A stretch of DNA of 20,978 bases from an uncultured Porphyromonadaceae bacterium (GTDB lineage Bacteria; Bacteroidota; Bacteroidia; Bacteroidales; Muribaculaceae): assembly GCA_905198125.1 (NCBI GenBank), contig CAJKBH010000047.1, forward strand, positions 1 through 20,978. Reading direction: 5' to 3'. Positions 1-7,804 of the stretch are shown here, one piece after another (within the stretch, counting starts at the first letter, position 1; each line of letters opens with the position of its first letter). The notes beneath the pieces were generated by a model. The model was not told where the DNA came from. It searched no databases and worked only from the letters and a program-made list of their open reading frames with translations. Position numbers and translations under genes: made by a program.

Positions 1-116
1 TCGGTTAGTAAGGGTTATATAGCTGAAACACAACACTAAAACCATTCTTCAACGAAGAGGAATACTAAGTCTCGGTGCAGTTATAATTAAGGTTGAACCA
101 ATACAGTTCGCAACTA

Positions 117-147
117 AGGCATCGTCCTTAATAAAAGGATAATGCCT
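117..147. promoter_or_regulatory. Inverted repeat upstream of toxin-antitoxin pair (candidate operator)
   Basis: AGGCAT (117-122) and TCCTT (125-129) are mirrored by AAGGA (135-139) and ATGCCT (142-147), around a five-base centre with a two-base internal mismatch. The repeat ends 13 bases before the antitoxin start, where antitoxin-toxin complexes usually bind to repress their own operon. No TAnnTTTG element is visible in bases 1-160, so the promoter itself is not identified. It could instead act as a hairpin in the leader RNA. Operator function is inferred from position and symmetry. Confidence 0.45.
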
Positions 148-160
148 AAATCCTCGAGAT

Positions 161-370
161 ATGACACAGCTCACTATTAACGTTGAAGACAAATCCATTC
201 TTCCGCACCTGAAAAAGATTCTTAATGCGATTGAAGGCGTGAGCATTGCCAAACCTTCAAGAAAAAAGAAGTGCGGACTGGACGAGGCTCTTGACGACGT
301 AAAAGCCGGACGGGTACACCGTTATGACAGCGTTGATGATATGTTTAAAAGCTTAGGGATTGATGTATGA
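161..370 (+). CDS. Type II toxin-antitoxin system antitoxin, RelB-like
   Basis: A 69-residue acidic/basic protein directly upstream of a YafQ-like toxin. It would neutralise the toxin by binding it and probably autoregulate the operon with it. The N-terminal half (about 1-31) looks like a short beta strand plus helix for dimerisation. Residues 34-37 form a basic linker (RKKK), and the C-terminal part (GLDEAL, then VKAGRVHRYDSVDDMFKSLG) resembles the toxin-wrapping tail of small Bacteroidales antitoxins. The stop codon lies inside the toxin gene (8-base overlap), the usual arrangement for coupled translation. Identification rests mainly on the toxin neighbour and size; I cannot assign a precise antitoxin family. 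Confidence 0.75.
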   Translation: MTQLTINVEDKSILPHLKKILNAIEGVSIAKPSRKKKCGLDEALDDVKAGRVHRYDSVDDMFKSLGIDV

Positions 371-638
371 AGTTATCACTACCAATAAATTTGAGAAATC
401 TCTTAAGAAGTGTATCAAGAGAGGTCTGAGTATTGGAAAGTTGAACAAAGTACTTAAGGAATTGTCCGACAACGGGACACTTCCTCCCGAATATAAGCCT
501 CATAAACTCTCCGGCAAGTACCAGGGAAACTGGGAATGTCACATTCAGCCCGACTGGCTTTTAGTCTGGGAACAGCGCGACTCGGAACTGATTCTTCTCC
601 TGATCGACACCGGCTCCCACTCCGACATCTTCGGTTAA
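363..638 (+). CDS. yafQ: YafQ-family mRNA interferase toxin (RelE/ParE superfamily)
   Basis: A 91-residue protein of the size and fold expected for YafQ, a ribosome-dependent endoribonuclease that cleaves mRNA during translation. From memory of E. coli YafQ, the functional residues His50, His63, Asp67, Trp68, His87 and Phe91 correspond here to His47, His60, Asp64, Trp65, His86 and Phe90; the segments CHIQPDW and TGSHSDIF are clear. The residue matching E. coli Arg83 is Asp82, a non-conservative change. I chose the ATG at 363 over the in-frame TTG at 360; it overlaps the antitoxin end by 8 bases. A strong hairpin terminator follows about 20 bases downstream, so the pair is a closed two-gene operon. 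Toxin activity is inferred by family. Confidence 0.85.
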   Translation: MYEVITTNKFEKSLKKCIKRGLSIGKLNKVLKELSDNGTLPPEYKPHKLSGKYQGNWECHIQPDWLLVWEQRDSELILLLIDTGSHSDIFG

Positions 639-660
639 GACATTATTTTTGAATCAAATC

Positions 661-695
661 ACAATCCACCTTGAATTCGGGTGGATTGTTTTATT
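661..695 (+). terminator. Rho-independent terminator of the toxin-antitoxin operon
   Basis: Perfect ten-base arms ACAATCCACC (661-670) and GGTGGATTGT (680-689) flank a nine-base loop and run into a T-rich stretch (TTTTATT). It starts 22 bases after the toxin stop codon. Confidence 0.8.
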
Positions 696-712
696 CTACG
701 GACTCGTAGAAT
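693..712. repeat. Perfect 8-bp inverted repeat after the terminator
   Basis: ATTCTACG (693-700) and CGTAGAAT (705-712) flank a four-base GACT loop, immediately after the terminator stem of the toxin-antitoxin unit. There is no T run behind it. It may be a second RNA hairpin or a protein site; the remaining gap to 868 is AT-rich and holds the next promoter. Confidence 0.5.
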
Positions 713-778
713 CAATCAGCCATGAAGAAATTTTACAATAAATAAATTTGATTATTCACTTTATTAATAAAATTTTAT

Positions 779-786
779 TAACTTTG
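779..786 (+). promoter_or_regulatory. -7 element TAACTTTG ahead of the T9SS client pair
   Basis: TAACTTTG matches the Bacteroidota -7 consensus TAnnTTTG. A TTTG lies at 747-750, but the spacer would be 28 bases, longer than usual, so the -33 is weak or absent. It implies a leader of about 80 bases before the ATG at 868. Confidence 0.6.
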
Positions 787-867
787 CAGCGCAGCCGTTT
801 TGCAAGATAATATATTTTCTATGAACGCGAAACCTGAACCATACGTGTTTAATTAAAATTTCAGTTT

Positions 868-3231
868 ATGATCAAACCTTTACTACGCAGCATTTCAGTA
901 GCTGCTTTTGCATTGGTGCTCAGTCCTCTGCATGCCGAAAGCTTTGATGTGGAAGAGAACTTCGACGAACCTTCTCATTTCGAAAACGAAGGTGATTATC
1001 TTCCTAAAGGCTGGTCTCAGCCTGAGACTGCCAATCGCTGGGACCCTCACTTTTACGTTACCGATGGCTGGGATTTCGGCTACGCGGCCGAATCCGGGTC
1101 AAAAATCCTCGGAGGCACTGGTCTCGGCAACGGCGTGACCCACTTATTCACTCCGGCTTTTGAGTGCGGAAAGGGTACGAAGTTCACTATGGAGTTCTCA
1201 TACATGTACAACTGTTCCGACGCTATCCGCAGAGTAGGATATAACGTGTATTGCGGCCGGGAGGCAGACATTTCAAAGATGACGCTCGTCGGCACTCAGG
1301 CAGCTGAAAACGTTACTGTGTGGTCATCACGCAGCTATTCTTACGACATCCCTGAAGACGGCGAATATTTCTTCGCCATTGAGCTTTTCCGCAATCCGGA
1401 TATGTCGGGCACATACGGATCGCCGCTTTTCGACACATTCTTTTTCACCGGTGAAACTCCAAAGGTAATCACTCCGTCTGATGTCGTTCCTAATCCCGAC
1501 AATGCATCGGCATGCGAGGAACTCCCCTGGATTGAAAACTTCTCTGACGCGACGCACTATGACGGCGAGGGCTATCTGCCGAAGGGATGGCTTACCGTAG
1601 GAACCTCCATCTGGCGAACCGCCAATATCACCGATATTCCGGCCGTCAGCGGCGAATATTATATGATTTCGCCCGAATCAGATAAAGTCCGCGACGAACG
1701 CGCCTACACTCCGTTCTTCAACTTGACGGCCGGAGTCACTTACACCATCTCTTTCCATACCCACTTCGATGGCTATCTGATCGGGGACACTCCGCATACG
1801 TGTACACTCAATTTTACTCTCGGCACCGAGCAGGACGCGGATTTTCAGCCTCTTACGCTGCTTAGTTTGAGCCGTACACTCGATACGGATCCGCAATGGG
1901 TGAAGGAAGAAATTACATTCACGCCCGTTAACAGCGGCCCTTATTGCTTCGCGTTCCAACTCGCAGGCCCCGAGAAGTCCGGTTTTATTTGCATAGACGA
2001 TTTCCGCATCACTTCGCCTGTCGACACCCCGCGTCCGCAGCCGAAAGCATCGCTCAAAGGCTTCTTCAACTTTATCGACAGTAACCTCTTTGCTTTCAAA
2101 GGCAACGCTGTCCGCATTCTCAACCGAAGCGAGTATGCCGAAACCACATCGTGGGATATTGACGGCGCTGAAGTCACGGTTCTTGAAAACGGCGATGCCG
2201 ATGTCGTATTCCCTGCTTCAGGAGAATACAGCGTGCGACTCACTGCCACCAACGAGCGCGGCAGCCGCACGTCTAACCTCGCTCTCAATGTCACTCTCCT
2301 TGACGAACTGACTGAGAACCTACCTCTGCTGAACTTCAATCCCGGTGAAGTGAAATACTACGACCGGGGTGCAGTGCCCTGCTTCGACACCGATCCCGAT
2401 GGTCTCGACTTCGTCAGCGGATTCAACCATTACTACCGCCGCTATGCGGAGCGCTACGATCTTCCCTCCGACTGGCATTTCACTCCGCGCGTGCTCTCTC
2501 TCTGGATGACGAACTTCCGCCTTCGCCCGGTTGAGGCGATCTCTCCCGTCGACCAGGCATCGGAGCCTTTCTATCTCACCGTATACGGTGCTGACGAAGA
2601 TGGAAACCTCGACGAAGACAAAGTTATCTACCGTCACGAATCGACCGTTGCAGAATTCTTCGGAACAACCGGCATCGGCGGCATTGCCGGCGAGGGCATC
2701 ATCCACAAATTCGACAAGACTGTAAGTCTCGATGGTACAGTCTACATCGCATTGGAATTCTCCGATGGCATGATTGTCGACGTCACCGACCCCAACATCG
2801 GCCGCTCGTTCTTCAGCTTAGGCATGCTTCGCCACGGCAACGGCGTCCCGACTTTCTACGTCCAGCCATTCGATAAGCCTGAAGAGAGTCCGGTCGCTAC
2901 CGATGGCTCCTGGTGTTCGATCTATGACTTTGAGCCTAAAGCCGGCGCCCTCGGCCTGAATTGCCAGCTCTGGGTCGACATGGCGCCCGAAACTATCCAG
3001 GGCGGTATCGGCTCTGTCGATGACGACAGCATATCACTGAGATATTTCAACAACTCCTTAATCGTATCGGGCGTTACTCCCGGCACCGAAATCCGTGTCT
3101 GCGACGCTATGGGCCGTCTGCGCATGCACACCGCAGTCACTTCGGCAAATGCAGTTGTCGACTGTTCGGCACTCGGAAACGGTGTATTCGTGGTCAGCGT
3201 CGGTTCGAAATCAGTCAAGTTTGTGAAATAA
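868..3231 (+). CDS. Secreted multidomain surface protein with jelly-roll and PKD domains and T9SS type A sorting tail
   Basis: A 787-residue exported protein of unknown specific function. Residues 1-23 form a signal peptide (cleavage expected after LHA). Two related modules, about 28-195 and 219-383, each begin with an acidic NF...YLPKGW segment and end in a beta-rich FD/DDF stretch, like 'choice-of-anchor' jelly-roll domains of Bacteroidota surface proteins. A PKD-like domain follows at about 395-475 (FPASGEYSVRLTATNERG). A beta-rich region (480-715) of unclear family comes next. Residues about 722-787 look like a T9SS type A sorting tail (VCDAMGRL ... VDCSALGNGVFVVSV ... KSVKFVK), which would direct export and surface attachment or release. 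The stop codon overlaps the start of the M6 protease gene (TAATG), so the two are probably translated together. The ligand is unknown; binding of protein or glycan is an inference. Confidence 0.8.
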   Translation: MIKPLLRSISVAAFALVLSPLHAESFDVEENFDEPSHFENEGDYLPKGWSQPETANRWDPHFYVTDGWDFGYAAESGSKILGGTGLGNGVTHLFTPAFECGKGTKFTMEFSYMYNCSDAIRRVGYNVYCGREADISKMTLVGTQAAENVTVWSSRSYSYDIPEDGEYFFAIELFRNPDMSGTYGSPLFDTFFFTGETPKVITPSDVVPNPDNASACEELPWIENFSDATHYDGEGYLPKGWLTVGTSIWRTANITDIPAVSGEYYMISPESDKVRDERAYTPFFNLTAGVTYTISFHTHFDGYLIGDTPHTCTLNFTLGTEQDADFQPLTLLSLSRTLDTDPQWVKEEITFTPVNSGPYCFAFQLAGPEKSGFICIDDFRITSPVDTPRPQPKASLKGFFNFIDSNLFAFKGNAVRILNRSEYAETTSWDIDGAEVTVLENGDADVVFPASGEYSVRLTATNERGSRTSNLALNVTLLDELTENLPLLNFNPGEVKYYDRGAVPCFDTDPDGLDFVSGFNHYYRRYAERYDLPSDWHFTPRVLSLWMTNFRLRPVEAISPVDQASEPFYLTVYGADEDGNLDEDKVIYRHESTVAEFFGTTGIGGIAGEGIIHKFDKTVSLDGTVYIALEFSDGMIVDVTDPNIGRSFFSLGMLRHGNGVPTFYVQPFDKPEESPVATDGSWCSIYDFEPKAGALGLNCQLWVDMAPETIQGGIGSVDDDSISLRYFNNSLIVSGVTPGTEIRVCDAMGRLRMHTAVTSANAVVDCSALGNGVFVVSVGSKSVKFVK

Positions 3232-5963
3232 TGACTCTGACACCTATCTATAGGATAATCATGGCGGCAGGCGTTCTCAGCCTGCCGCTGTCGGCTTTTG
3301 CCATCCCTGCCGCAGAAGGCCTTGTCAAGTCCGCGCAACCCGACGGCACTCCTGTGGAGATACGACTCCACGGCGACGAACGTTTCAACTGGGCCACGAG
3401 TCCGGACGGCTTCACGCTTCTGCGCGATGCCGACGGTTTCTGGACCGTGGCAGAGGCCGACGCCAACGGTGAGGGACGCCCATCGGCCATCATTTACCAC
3501 GGTGCAGAGGCCCGCAGCCTGGCACCGCAGACGAAACCCGGCCTTCCTGTCTCCGCTGCTGCGGCAACCATGAGAAAGACAGGCGCCAACAACCTTAACT
3601 TTGAAAAGTCGTTCCCCACATCGGGCAAGCGCAACCTGCTGATGATTCTCGTTAACTTCAGCAACACCACGCCTACATTCACTCGCGATGATTTCGACGC
3701 AATGATGAACAGCGAGGGCTACCTCGGCATAGGTTCGTTCCGTGACTATTATCTGCAGAATTCATATGGCAAGCTCGATGTGACCACCACCGTCACGCGA
3801 TGGGTCAATCTCAACTATGAAAAGAGTCACTATACCATCGACAATGTCGCAGAGATTATCCGCGAGGCGCTCTCCCAGCTCGACAGCGAGCTTGACTTGC
3901 GTCAGTTCGACAACGATGGCGATGGCGTTATCGACGGAATCTCCATTATCCATCAGGGTGCCGGCCAGGAGGCAAGCGGCGACAACTCGGATATATGGTC
4001 CCATTCTTCATCGGTATCGGGCATCGAATTCGACGGTGTGAAAGTCGACAAATATACCATTGAACCCGAGACGCTCCACTCACGGATGACCACCATCGGC
4101 GTTATCTGCCACGAGTTCGGTCACAATCTCGGTGCCCCCGACTTTTACGACACTGACTATTCGGGTTCGGGGGGAGAATTCCCGGGAACAGGCGTGTGGG
4201 ACCTGATGGGATCAGGCGCCTGGAACGGCACCAACAAGAGCGGCGACCGCCCGGCCTCTGTCAATATGTGGCAGAAAATCCAGTACGGATGGGTAGTGCC
4301 GGTACAACTCGCCGACACAACCTCGGTAAAGGATATGGCCGACGCAGCTTTCAATCCGGTGGCTTACCGTTTTGAGGCCGGTGTCCCGGGAGAATACTTC
4401 ATCCTTGAGAACAGATGTGCCGCAGGCCCCTTCGACAGCGCTCTTCCGTCGGGCGGCCTGCTTGTCTACCACGCCAACGACCCGATGATTCGCGCTCGCC
4501 TCTTGACAAATACGCTCAACACATCTTATCCCCAGTCGGTTTACACCGTATGCTCGGGTTCAGGACGTAATCCGAATTCATACCCCTCATCCTATGGCGA
4601 TCTCTCGGACGCTCCCTTCCCGGGAAGTTCGAACGCTACCACTTTCTGCGACACTTCTTTCCCTTCGACGCTGAGTATCGTCGGCGAACGCTTTGCCTAT
4701 AAGTCGCTGCGCAACATTGCCGTTGGCTCCGACGGCCGAATTTCGTTCGACTTCGTGCCCGAAAACGCTCCCGCATCGCCCGAAGACTTCCGCGCCACTG
4801 CCGCAAGAGGCCGTGTCTACCTTTCATGGCAATTGCCGGCAGCCGATGAAGCTCCCGTAAGGTTCAATGTCTACAGGGGTGCCGTGAAAGTAGGCGAAAC
4901 CGACAAAACAAGTTATGTTGACACCGAAACCGACGGTGAAAGTCTGCTCACTTATCAGGTCGATGCAGAATATGCGTCGGGTCTTGTCTCTCCTTATGTC
5001 GAGGCATCGATAAGAGTACCCGTCAACATGGTTGAGTCTCTTGAGGCTGAAGTCGATGAGAATGATAAAACCGTTACGCTCAACTGGGCAATTCCGACTC
5101 GCTTGTCGCGTATGTCCGGATTCTCTTACGACTCGTTCGACATCCTCAGCCAAAAAACCGACCGTGTGACCATCGCCCATCGCTTCTCGGCCGATGATCT
5201 TGCAGTCTATAGGGGATCGCGCATTCGTCGTGTGGCCTTCAATCCCTATCAGAGTCCTCAGGACGTGACATACACGGTCAAGGTATGGGAAGCAGACGGA
5301 TCCGACGGCACGCCGCGTGTGGTCAGCGAGCGGACTGTCAAGGAATGCGGCGTAGGGTCATGGACTCCTGTCCTGCTTACGACACCCGTAGAAATCTCCG
5401 GCGATAAAGATCTGCTGATCGGAATTGAAATGTCATCGAAAACCGGCAAGGTCGAATACATCTGCGAGTATGAAGGCACAACACTCGGACTGGGCAACCT
5501 GATAAAGATAGGTGACGGAGACTGGACCTCAGACCCCGACGCCAACGGCAGCTTCTTCATATATGCCGAGATCAGTCTTGGTGACGTGGAGGCCCCGGTT
5601 GCAATAGAAGACCGCGGGGATGAAATCGACCCCGAGCGTGATTTCTTCTATCCCGTAGGATTTATTGTCTCGCGCGACGGCGAAACAATAGGCACTACTG
5701 CTTCGCGTTTCTTCCGCGACTTAAATCCCGGCGGCGGCGAGCATGTCTACAGCGTGGCCTCTCTTTATCGTGGCGACAATGAATCTTCAGCATCCGAGAT
5801 CACCGTCAACCTCGGCGGCGGGGAAGATGGCGTCACTCATGTCGAAGCCGACTGTGGCCCGGTCGTTTACTATAATCTTCAGGGTCTGCGGGTCGCCGTT
5901 CCTGTCCGGGGCGAGATCTATATCAGAGTTTCAGACAAAGGCCCGAAAAAAATCCGTTTTTGA
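3231..5963 (+). CDS. M6-family (immune inhibitor A-like) secreted metalloprotease with C-terminal beta domains and T9SS-like tail
   Basis: A 910-residue zinc protease. Residues 1-24 form a signal peptide (cleavage after AFA). Residues about 30-110 resemble the M6 propeptide (VEIRLHGDE, TLLRDADGFW). The catalytic domain covers about 130-430. It holds the zinc motif H294-E-F-G-H298-x-x-G301-x-x-D304, giving two His ligands, the catalytic Glu295 and a probable third ligand Asp304. It also has the methionine-turn segment WDLMGSG (Met326) and a calcium-loop-like DNDGDGVID at 227-235. Fibronectin-III-like domains follow (about 510-595 and 600-690, with another near 830-870). The last about 35 residues (YYNLQGLRV ... 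GEIYIRV ... KKIRF) resemble a short T9SS sorting tail. It overlaps the upstream surface-protein gene by one base. The substrate is unknown; degradation of host or dietary protein is plausible but inferred. Confidence 0.88.
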   Translation: MTLTPIYRIIMAAGVLSLPLSAFAIPAAEGLVKSAQPDGTPVEIRLHGDERFNWATSPDGFTLLRDADGFWTVAEADANGEGRPSAIIYHGAEARSLAPQTKPGLPVSAAAATMRKTGANNLNFEKSFPTSGKRNLLMILVNFSNTTPTFTRDDFDAMMNSEGYLGIGSFRDYYLQNSYGKLDVTTTVTRWVNLNYEKSHYTIDNVAEIIREALSQLDSELDLRQFDNDGDGVIDGISIIHQGAGQEASGDNSDIWSHSSSVSGIEFDGVKVDKYTIEPETLHSRMTTIGVICHEFGHNLGAPDFYDTDYSGSGGEFPGTGVWDLMGSGAWNGTNKSGDRPASVNMWQKIQYGWVVPVQLADTTSVKDMADAAFNPVAYRFEAGVPGEYFILENRCAAGPFDSALPSGGLLVYHANDPMIRARLLTNTLNTSYPQSVYTVCSGSGRNPNSYPSSYGDLSDAPFPGSSNATTFCDTSFPSTLSIVGERFAYKSLRNIAVGSDGRISFDFVPENAPASPEDFRATAARGRVYLSWQLPAADEAPVRFNVYRGAVKVGETDKTSYVDTETDGESLLTYQVDAEYASGLVSPYVEASIRVPVNMVESLEAEVDENDKTVTLNWAIPTRLSRMSGFSYDSFDILSQKTDRVTIAHRFSADDLAVYRGSRIRRVAFNPYQSPQDVTYTVKVWEADGSDGTPRVVSERTVKECGVGSWTPVLLTTPVEISGDKDLLIGIEMSSKTGKVEYICEYEGTTLGLGNLIKIGDGDWTSDPDANGSFFIYAEISLGDVEAPVAIEDRGDEIDPERDFFYPVGFIVSRDGETIGTTASRFFRDLNPGGGEHVYSVASLYRGDNESSASEITVNLGGGEDGVTHVEADCGPVVYYNLQGLRVAVPVRGEIYIRVSDKGPKKIRF

Positions 5964-5975
5964 GCCTCTTTTCCA

Positions 5976-6010
5976 AATGCGGACGACCGACTGAACCGGC
6001 CGTCCGCATT
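5976..6010. terminator. Hairpin between convergent genes, possible terminator
   Basis: AATGCGGACG (5976-5985) pairs with CGTCCGCATT (6001-6010), with a 15-base loop that can pair partly. It lies 13 bases after the protease stop codon and ahead of the 3' end of the convergent NmrA-like gene. No tight U run follows on either strand, so termination strength is uncertain. Confidence 0.55.
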
Positions 6011-6059
6011 CCTTAGCAGTATCTATTTGTATTTTTAAGGCAACACGTGAAAGTAAAAT

Positions 6060-6530
6060 TTATAAGGTAACGCTTATCGGCACGCTTGTCAATGCCTTGC
6101 TGAGTGTCTTGAAGATGCTCACCGGAATTTTCGGCCGCAGTTCCGCCGGGATTGCGCCGCTGTCCACCACGCGAAGGCCGGGCGCGCAGAAAAGTGTGCC
6201 GGCTCCTCCTACGATGAGCAGACGTTTCACACCGGCTTCTTTCGCAGCCTGGAGGATGCGGGGATAGTTCTGCAATGTGAGATTATAGATGTCGGGGTTA
6301 GCCCATCCGGGGTTGTAGGCGCTGATGACCGTGTCGTATCCTTTAAGATCTGCCGTAAGGGCCTCGGTGTCGGCCACATCATCTTTCTTTACCGTAAGCA
6401 GAGGATTTTCGACTTTAACCTTGTCAGGGTTGCGCACCAGTGCTTCCACCTGATAGCCGCGCGAGAGGAGTTCGTCAAGAATGGCGCTTCCTACAAAGCC
6501 GCTGGCGCCGATGAGTGCTGTTTTCTTCAT
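6060..6530 (-). pseudogene. Truncated NAD(P)-binding NmrA/epimerase-like gene
   Basis: A 156-residue product with a Rossmann nucleotide-binding start (ALIGASGFVG, residues 5-14) and conserved family segments (YDTVISAYNPGWANP, VKRLLIVGGAG, VVDSGAIPAEL). Full-length members, as I recall them, are about 205-215 residues and continue after IPAEL with a segment forming the second half of the domain. Here the match stops near residue 132 and about 24 unrelated residues lead to the stop at 6060. Only about 100 bases separate it from the M6 gene, and I see no remainder there in any frame. The start at 6530 is supported by a good reverse-strand promoter at 6559-6590. It faces an HxlR regulator, a common pairing for redox-responsive genes. 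It could still give a small stable protein; a deletion-damaged gene is more likely. Confidence 0.7.
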
Positions 6531-6558
6531 ATCCCTATGTTTTTATTGATTTCGGATG

Positions 6559-6590
6559 CAAAGATAGCGGCATGGAAGCCCGATTGTCAA
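6559..6590 (-). promoter_or_regulatory. Promoter of the NmrA-like gene
   Basis: On the reverse strand TTG (6588-6590), a 21-base spacer, then TATCTTTG (6566-6559) match the Bacteroidota -33/-7 pattern. The predicted start of transcription lies about 25 bases before the gene start at 6530. Confidence 0.7.
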
Positions 6591-6660
6591 GAAGGCACCT
6601 GAATGACAGATAGTTTCGCCGCGGTTACCGATATAGATTATCAACAGCTTACAAAAACCG

Positions 6661-6678
6661 GGTTAACTTATTTTAACC
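6661..6678. promoter_or_regulatory. Palindrome GGTTAA-N6-TTAACC, candidate HxlR operator
   Basis: Perfect six-base arms with a six-base centre, lying between two divergent promoters. It is 17 bases upstream of the hxlR -33 element and about 70 bases upstream of the NmrA-like promoter. HxlR regulators bind inverted repeats in such divergent intergenic regions. Assignment to this regulator is inferred from position. Confidence 0.5.
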
Positions 6679-6695
6679 ACACTCAAAACCGACTG

Positions 6696-6726
6696 TTGCT
6701 CACTTCAGGAATATTAGTTACTTTTG
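6696..6726 (+). promoter_or_regulatory. Promoter of the HxlR regulator gene
   Basis: TTG (6696-6698), a 20-base spacer and TACTTTTG (6719-6726) fit the Bacteroidota consensus. It puts transcription start near 6730-6735, downstream of an in-frame ATG at 6603, and so fixes the gene start at 6753. Confidence 0.75.
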
Positions 6727-6752
6727 TAGAGCTTTTTAATATCAAGCATATT

Positions 6753-7112
6753 ATGAACGAAGAATTATTCCCAAGTTGCCCTATCCGCCACATTCTGTCA
6801 CGTTTCAGCGACAAATGGTCGTTGCTGATTCTGTATACGCTGAACCTTCAACCCACCATGCGTTTCAATGCCTTGCGTCGTGAGATTCCCGACATATCCC
6901 AGAAGATGCTCACCAATACCCTTCGCACTCTTGAAGAGGACGGTCTTGTTACGCGCACTATTTATGCCGAGGTACCGCCGAGGGTGGAATACAGCATCAC
7001 CGACCGGACGCGCTCTTTGCTGCCCCATGTCAATTCTCTGATTGCCTGGGCCAAGGAGAATATGCCGGCAATCGTGAGAGACCGGGAATCTCACGGCAAG
7101 CCGAAGAAATAA
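6753..7112 (+). CDS. HxlR-family winged helix-turn-helix transcriptional regulator
   Basis: A 119-residue DNA-binding protein. The N-terminus carries the family signature, a Cys near residue 9 followed by IRHILSRFSDKWSLLIL. The helix-turn-helix and wing follow (MRFNALRREIPDISQKMLTNTLRTLEEDGLVTR, then the PPRVEYSIT wing), and a C-terminal helix serves for dimerisation. In some HxlR proteins (HypR, YodB) this N-terminal Cys senses reactive electrophiles or oxidants. The frame is open back to 6603, but that start precedes the promoter at 6696-6726, so the ATG at 6753 is preferred. The divergent neighbour is a truncated NAD(P)-binding gene, the likely former target, and a palindrome between them is the candidate operator. 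The inducer is unknown. Confidence 0.9.
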   Translation: MNEELFPSCPIRHILSRFSDKWSLLILYTLNLQPTMRFNALRREIPDISQKMLTNTLRTLEEDGLVTRTIYAEVPPRVEYSITDRTRSLLPHVNSLIAWAKENMPAIVRDRESHGKPKK

Positions 7113-7133
7113 GGCAAGAGGTATTGCTTATTT
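7107..7133. terminator. Weak hairpin between convergent hxlR and msrB
   Basis: AAATAA and GCAA (7107-7117, one bulged G) pair with TTGC and TTATTT (7124-7133) around a six-base loop. It overlaps both stop codons and is A/T-rich at the base on both strands, so it could act in both directions. The stem is short. Confidence 0.4.
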
Positions 7134-7693
7134 CATTTCACCAGCGGCAGATAGTCGCCATAACCTTCGGCTTCCATTTCGGATTTGGGGATGAAGCGGA
7201 GCGAGGCGCTGTTGATGCAGTATCTCAGGCCGCCCGTAGAACGGGGCCCGTCGGGGAAAACGTGGCCCAGATGGGCATCGCCCGCCGAACTGCGCACTTC
7301 CACACGCCGCATGCCATGCGAATTGTCTATATGCTCCGTCAGCGCATCGGGCGATATGGGACGGCTGAAAGCCGGCCAGCCGCATCCCGAATCGTATTTG
7401 TCGGTAGACACGAACAGAGGCTGGCCCGTAGTGACATCCACGTATATGCCCGGTCTGAATTCATGGTCATACTGATTGGTAAACGGTCGCTCGGTCGCAC
7501 CCTGCTGTGTCACGGCATACTGCTCGGCAGTCAACTTACGGCGCAGTTCCTCATCAGACGGTTTGCGGTATATTTCTTTCATTGTCTTCCTTTCAAGATT
7601 TTGATGGCATGTATCACGCCCGGCAGTATGCCCGTTGCATCCGCACATCGACACACTCAACGCCATCATAATAAACACCTTAAACATCACCAT
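7133..7693 (-). CDS. msrB: Peptide-methionine (R)-S-oxide reductase MsrB, probably exported
   Basis: A 186-residue enzyme that reduces the R form of methionine sulfoxide in oxidised proteins. The MsrB domain covers about 38-186. Its segments include SGCGWPAFSRPI (Cys104, probably the resolving cysteine), SHGMRRVEVRS, HLGHVFPDGP and GLRYCINSASLRF (Cys159, catalytic). The two Cys pairs that bind structural zinc in other MsrBs are absent, as in PilB-type domains. Residues 1-19 are hydrophobic and end in MCGC, which could be a lipobox (Cys19) or a signal peptide; this suggests a periplasmic or membrane-anchored form. Internal ATGs, especially at residue 38, would give a cytoplasmic form. I find no clear reverse-strand promoter upstream. 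It fits with the nearby PerR-rubrerythrin unit as oxidative-damage repair. Confidence 0.92.
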   Translation of the reverse strand: MVMFKVFIMMALSVSMCGCNGHTAGRDTCHQNLERKTMKEIYRKPSDEELRRKLTAEQYAVTQQGATERPFTNQYDHEFRPGIYVDVTTGQPLFVSTDKYDSGCGWPAFSRPISPDALTEHIDNSHGMRRVEVRSSAGDAHLGHVFPDGPRSTGGLRYCINSASLRFIPKSEMEAEGYGDYLPLVK

Positions 7694-7772
7694 GTCAACA
7701 CGGTTCGCAGTGCTATGGTTCGCAGAATATCAACATCCGAATCATGTCAATGAATTATATTCCTCAAGTTTA

Positions 7773-7801
7773 TTGATTTACCTTAATTTTGATTAACTTT
7801 G
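7773..7801 (+). promoter_or_regulatory. Promoter of the RhuM-like gene, possibly leaderless
   Basis: TTG (7773-7775), an 18-base spacer and TAACTTTG (7794-7801). The ATG at 7805 begins only three bases after the -7 element, so the transcript probably starts at or next to the start codon. Confidence 0.65.
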
Positions 7802-7804
7802 CGT

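Noticed and set aside
1..160. End of an upstream gene or a small reverse-strand gene at the window edge
   Set aside because: Only 12 codons are open to a stop at 37-39 and the reverse-strand frame of 67 codons overlaps the antitoxin without recognisable features; nothing can be claimed.
6603..6752. Longer start for the HxlR regulator
   Set aside because: The in-frame ATG at 6603 lies upstream of the promoter at 6696-6726, and the extra residues do not belong to the family.
7124..7753. Forward open frame (209 codons) opposite msrB
   Set aside because: Antisense to MsrB with its catalytic motif; no family resemblance.
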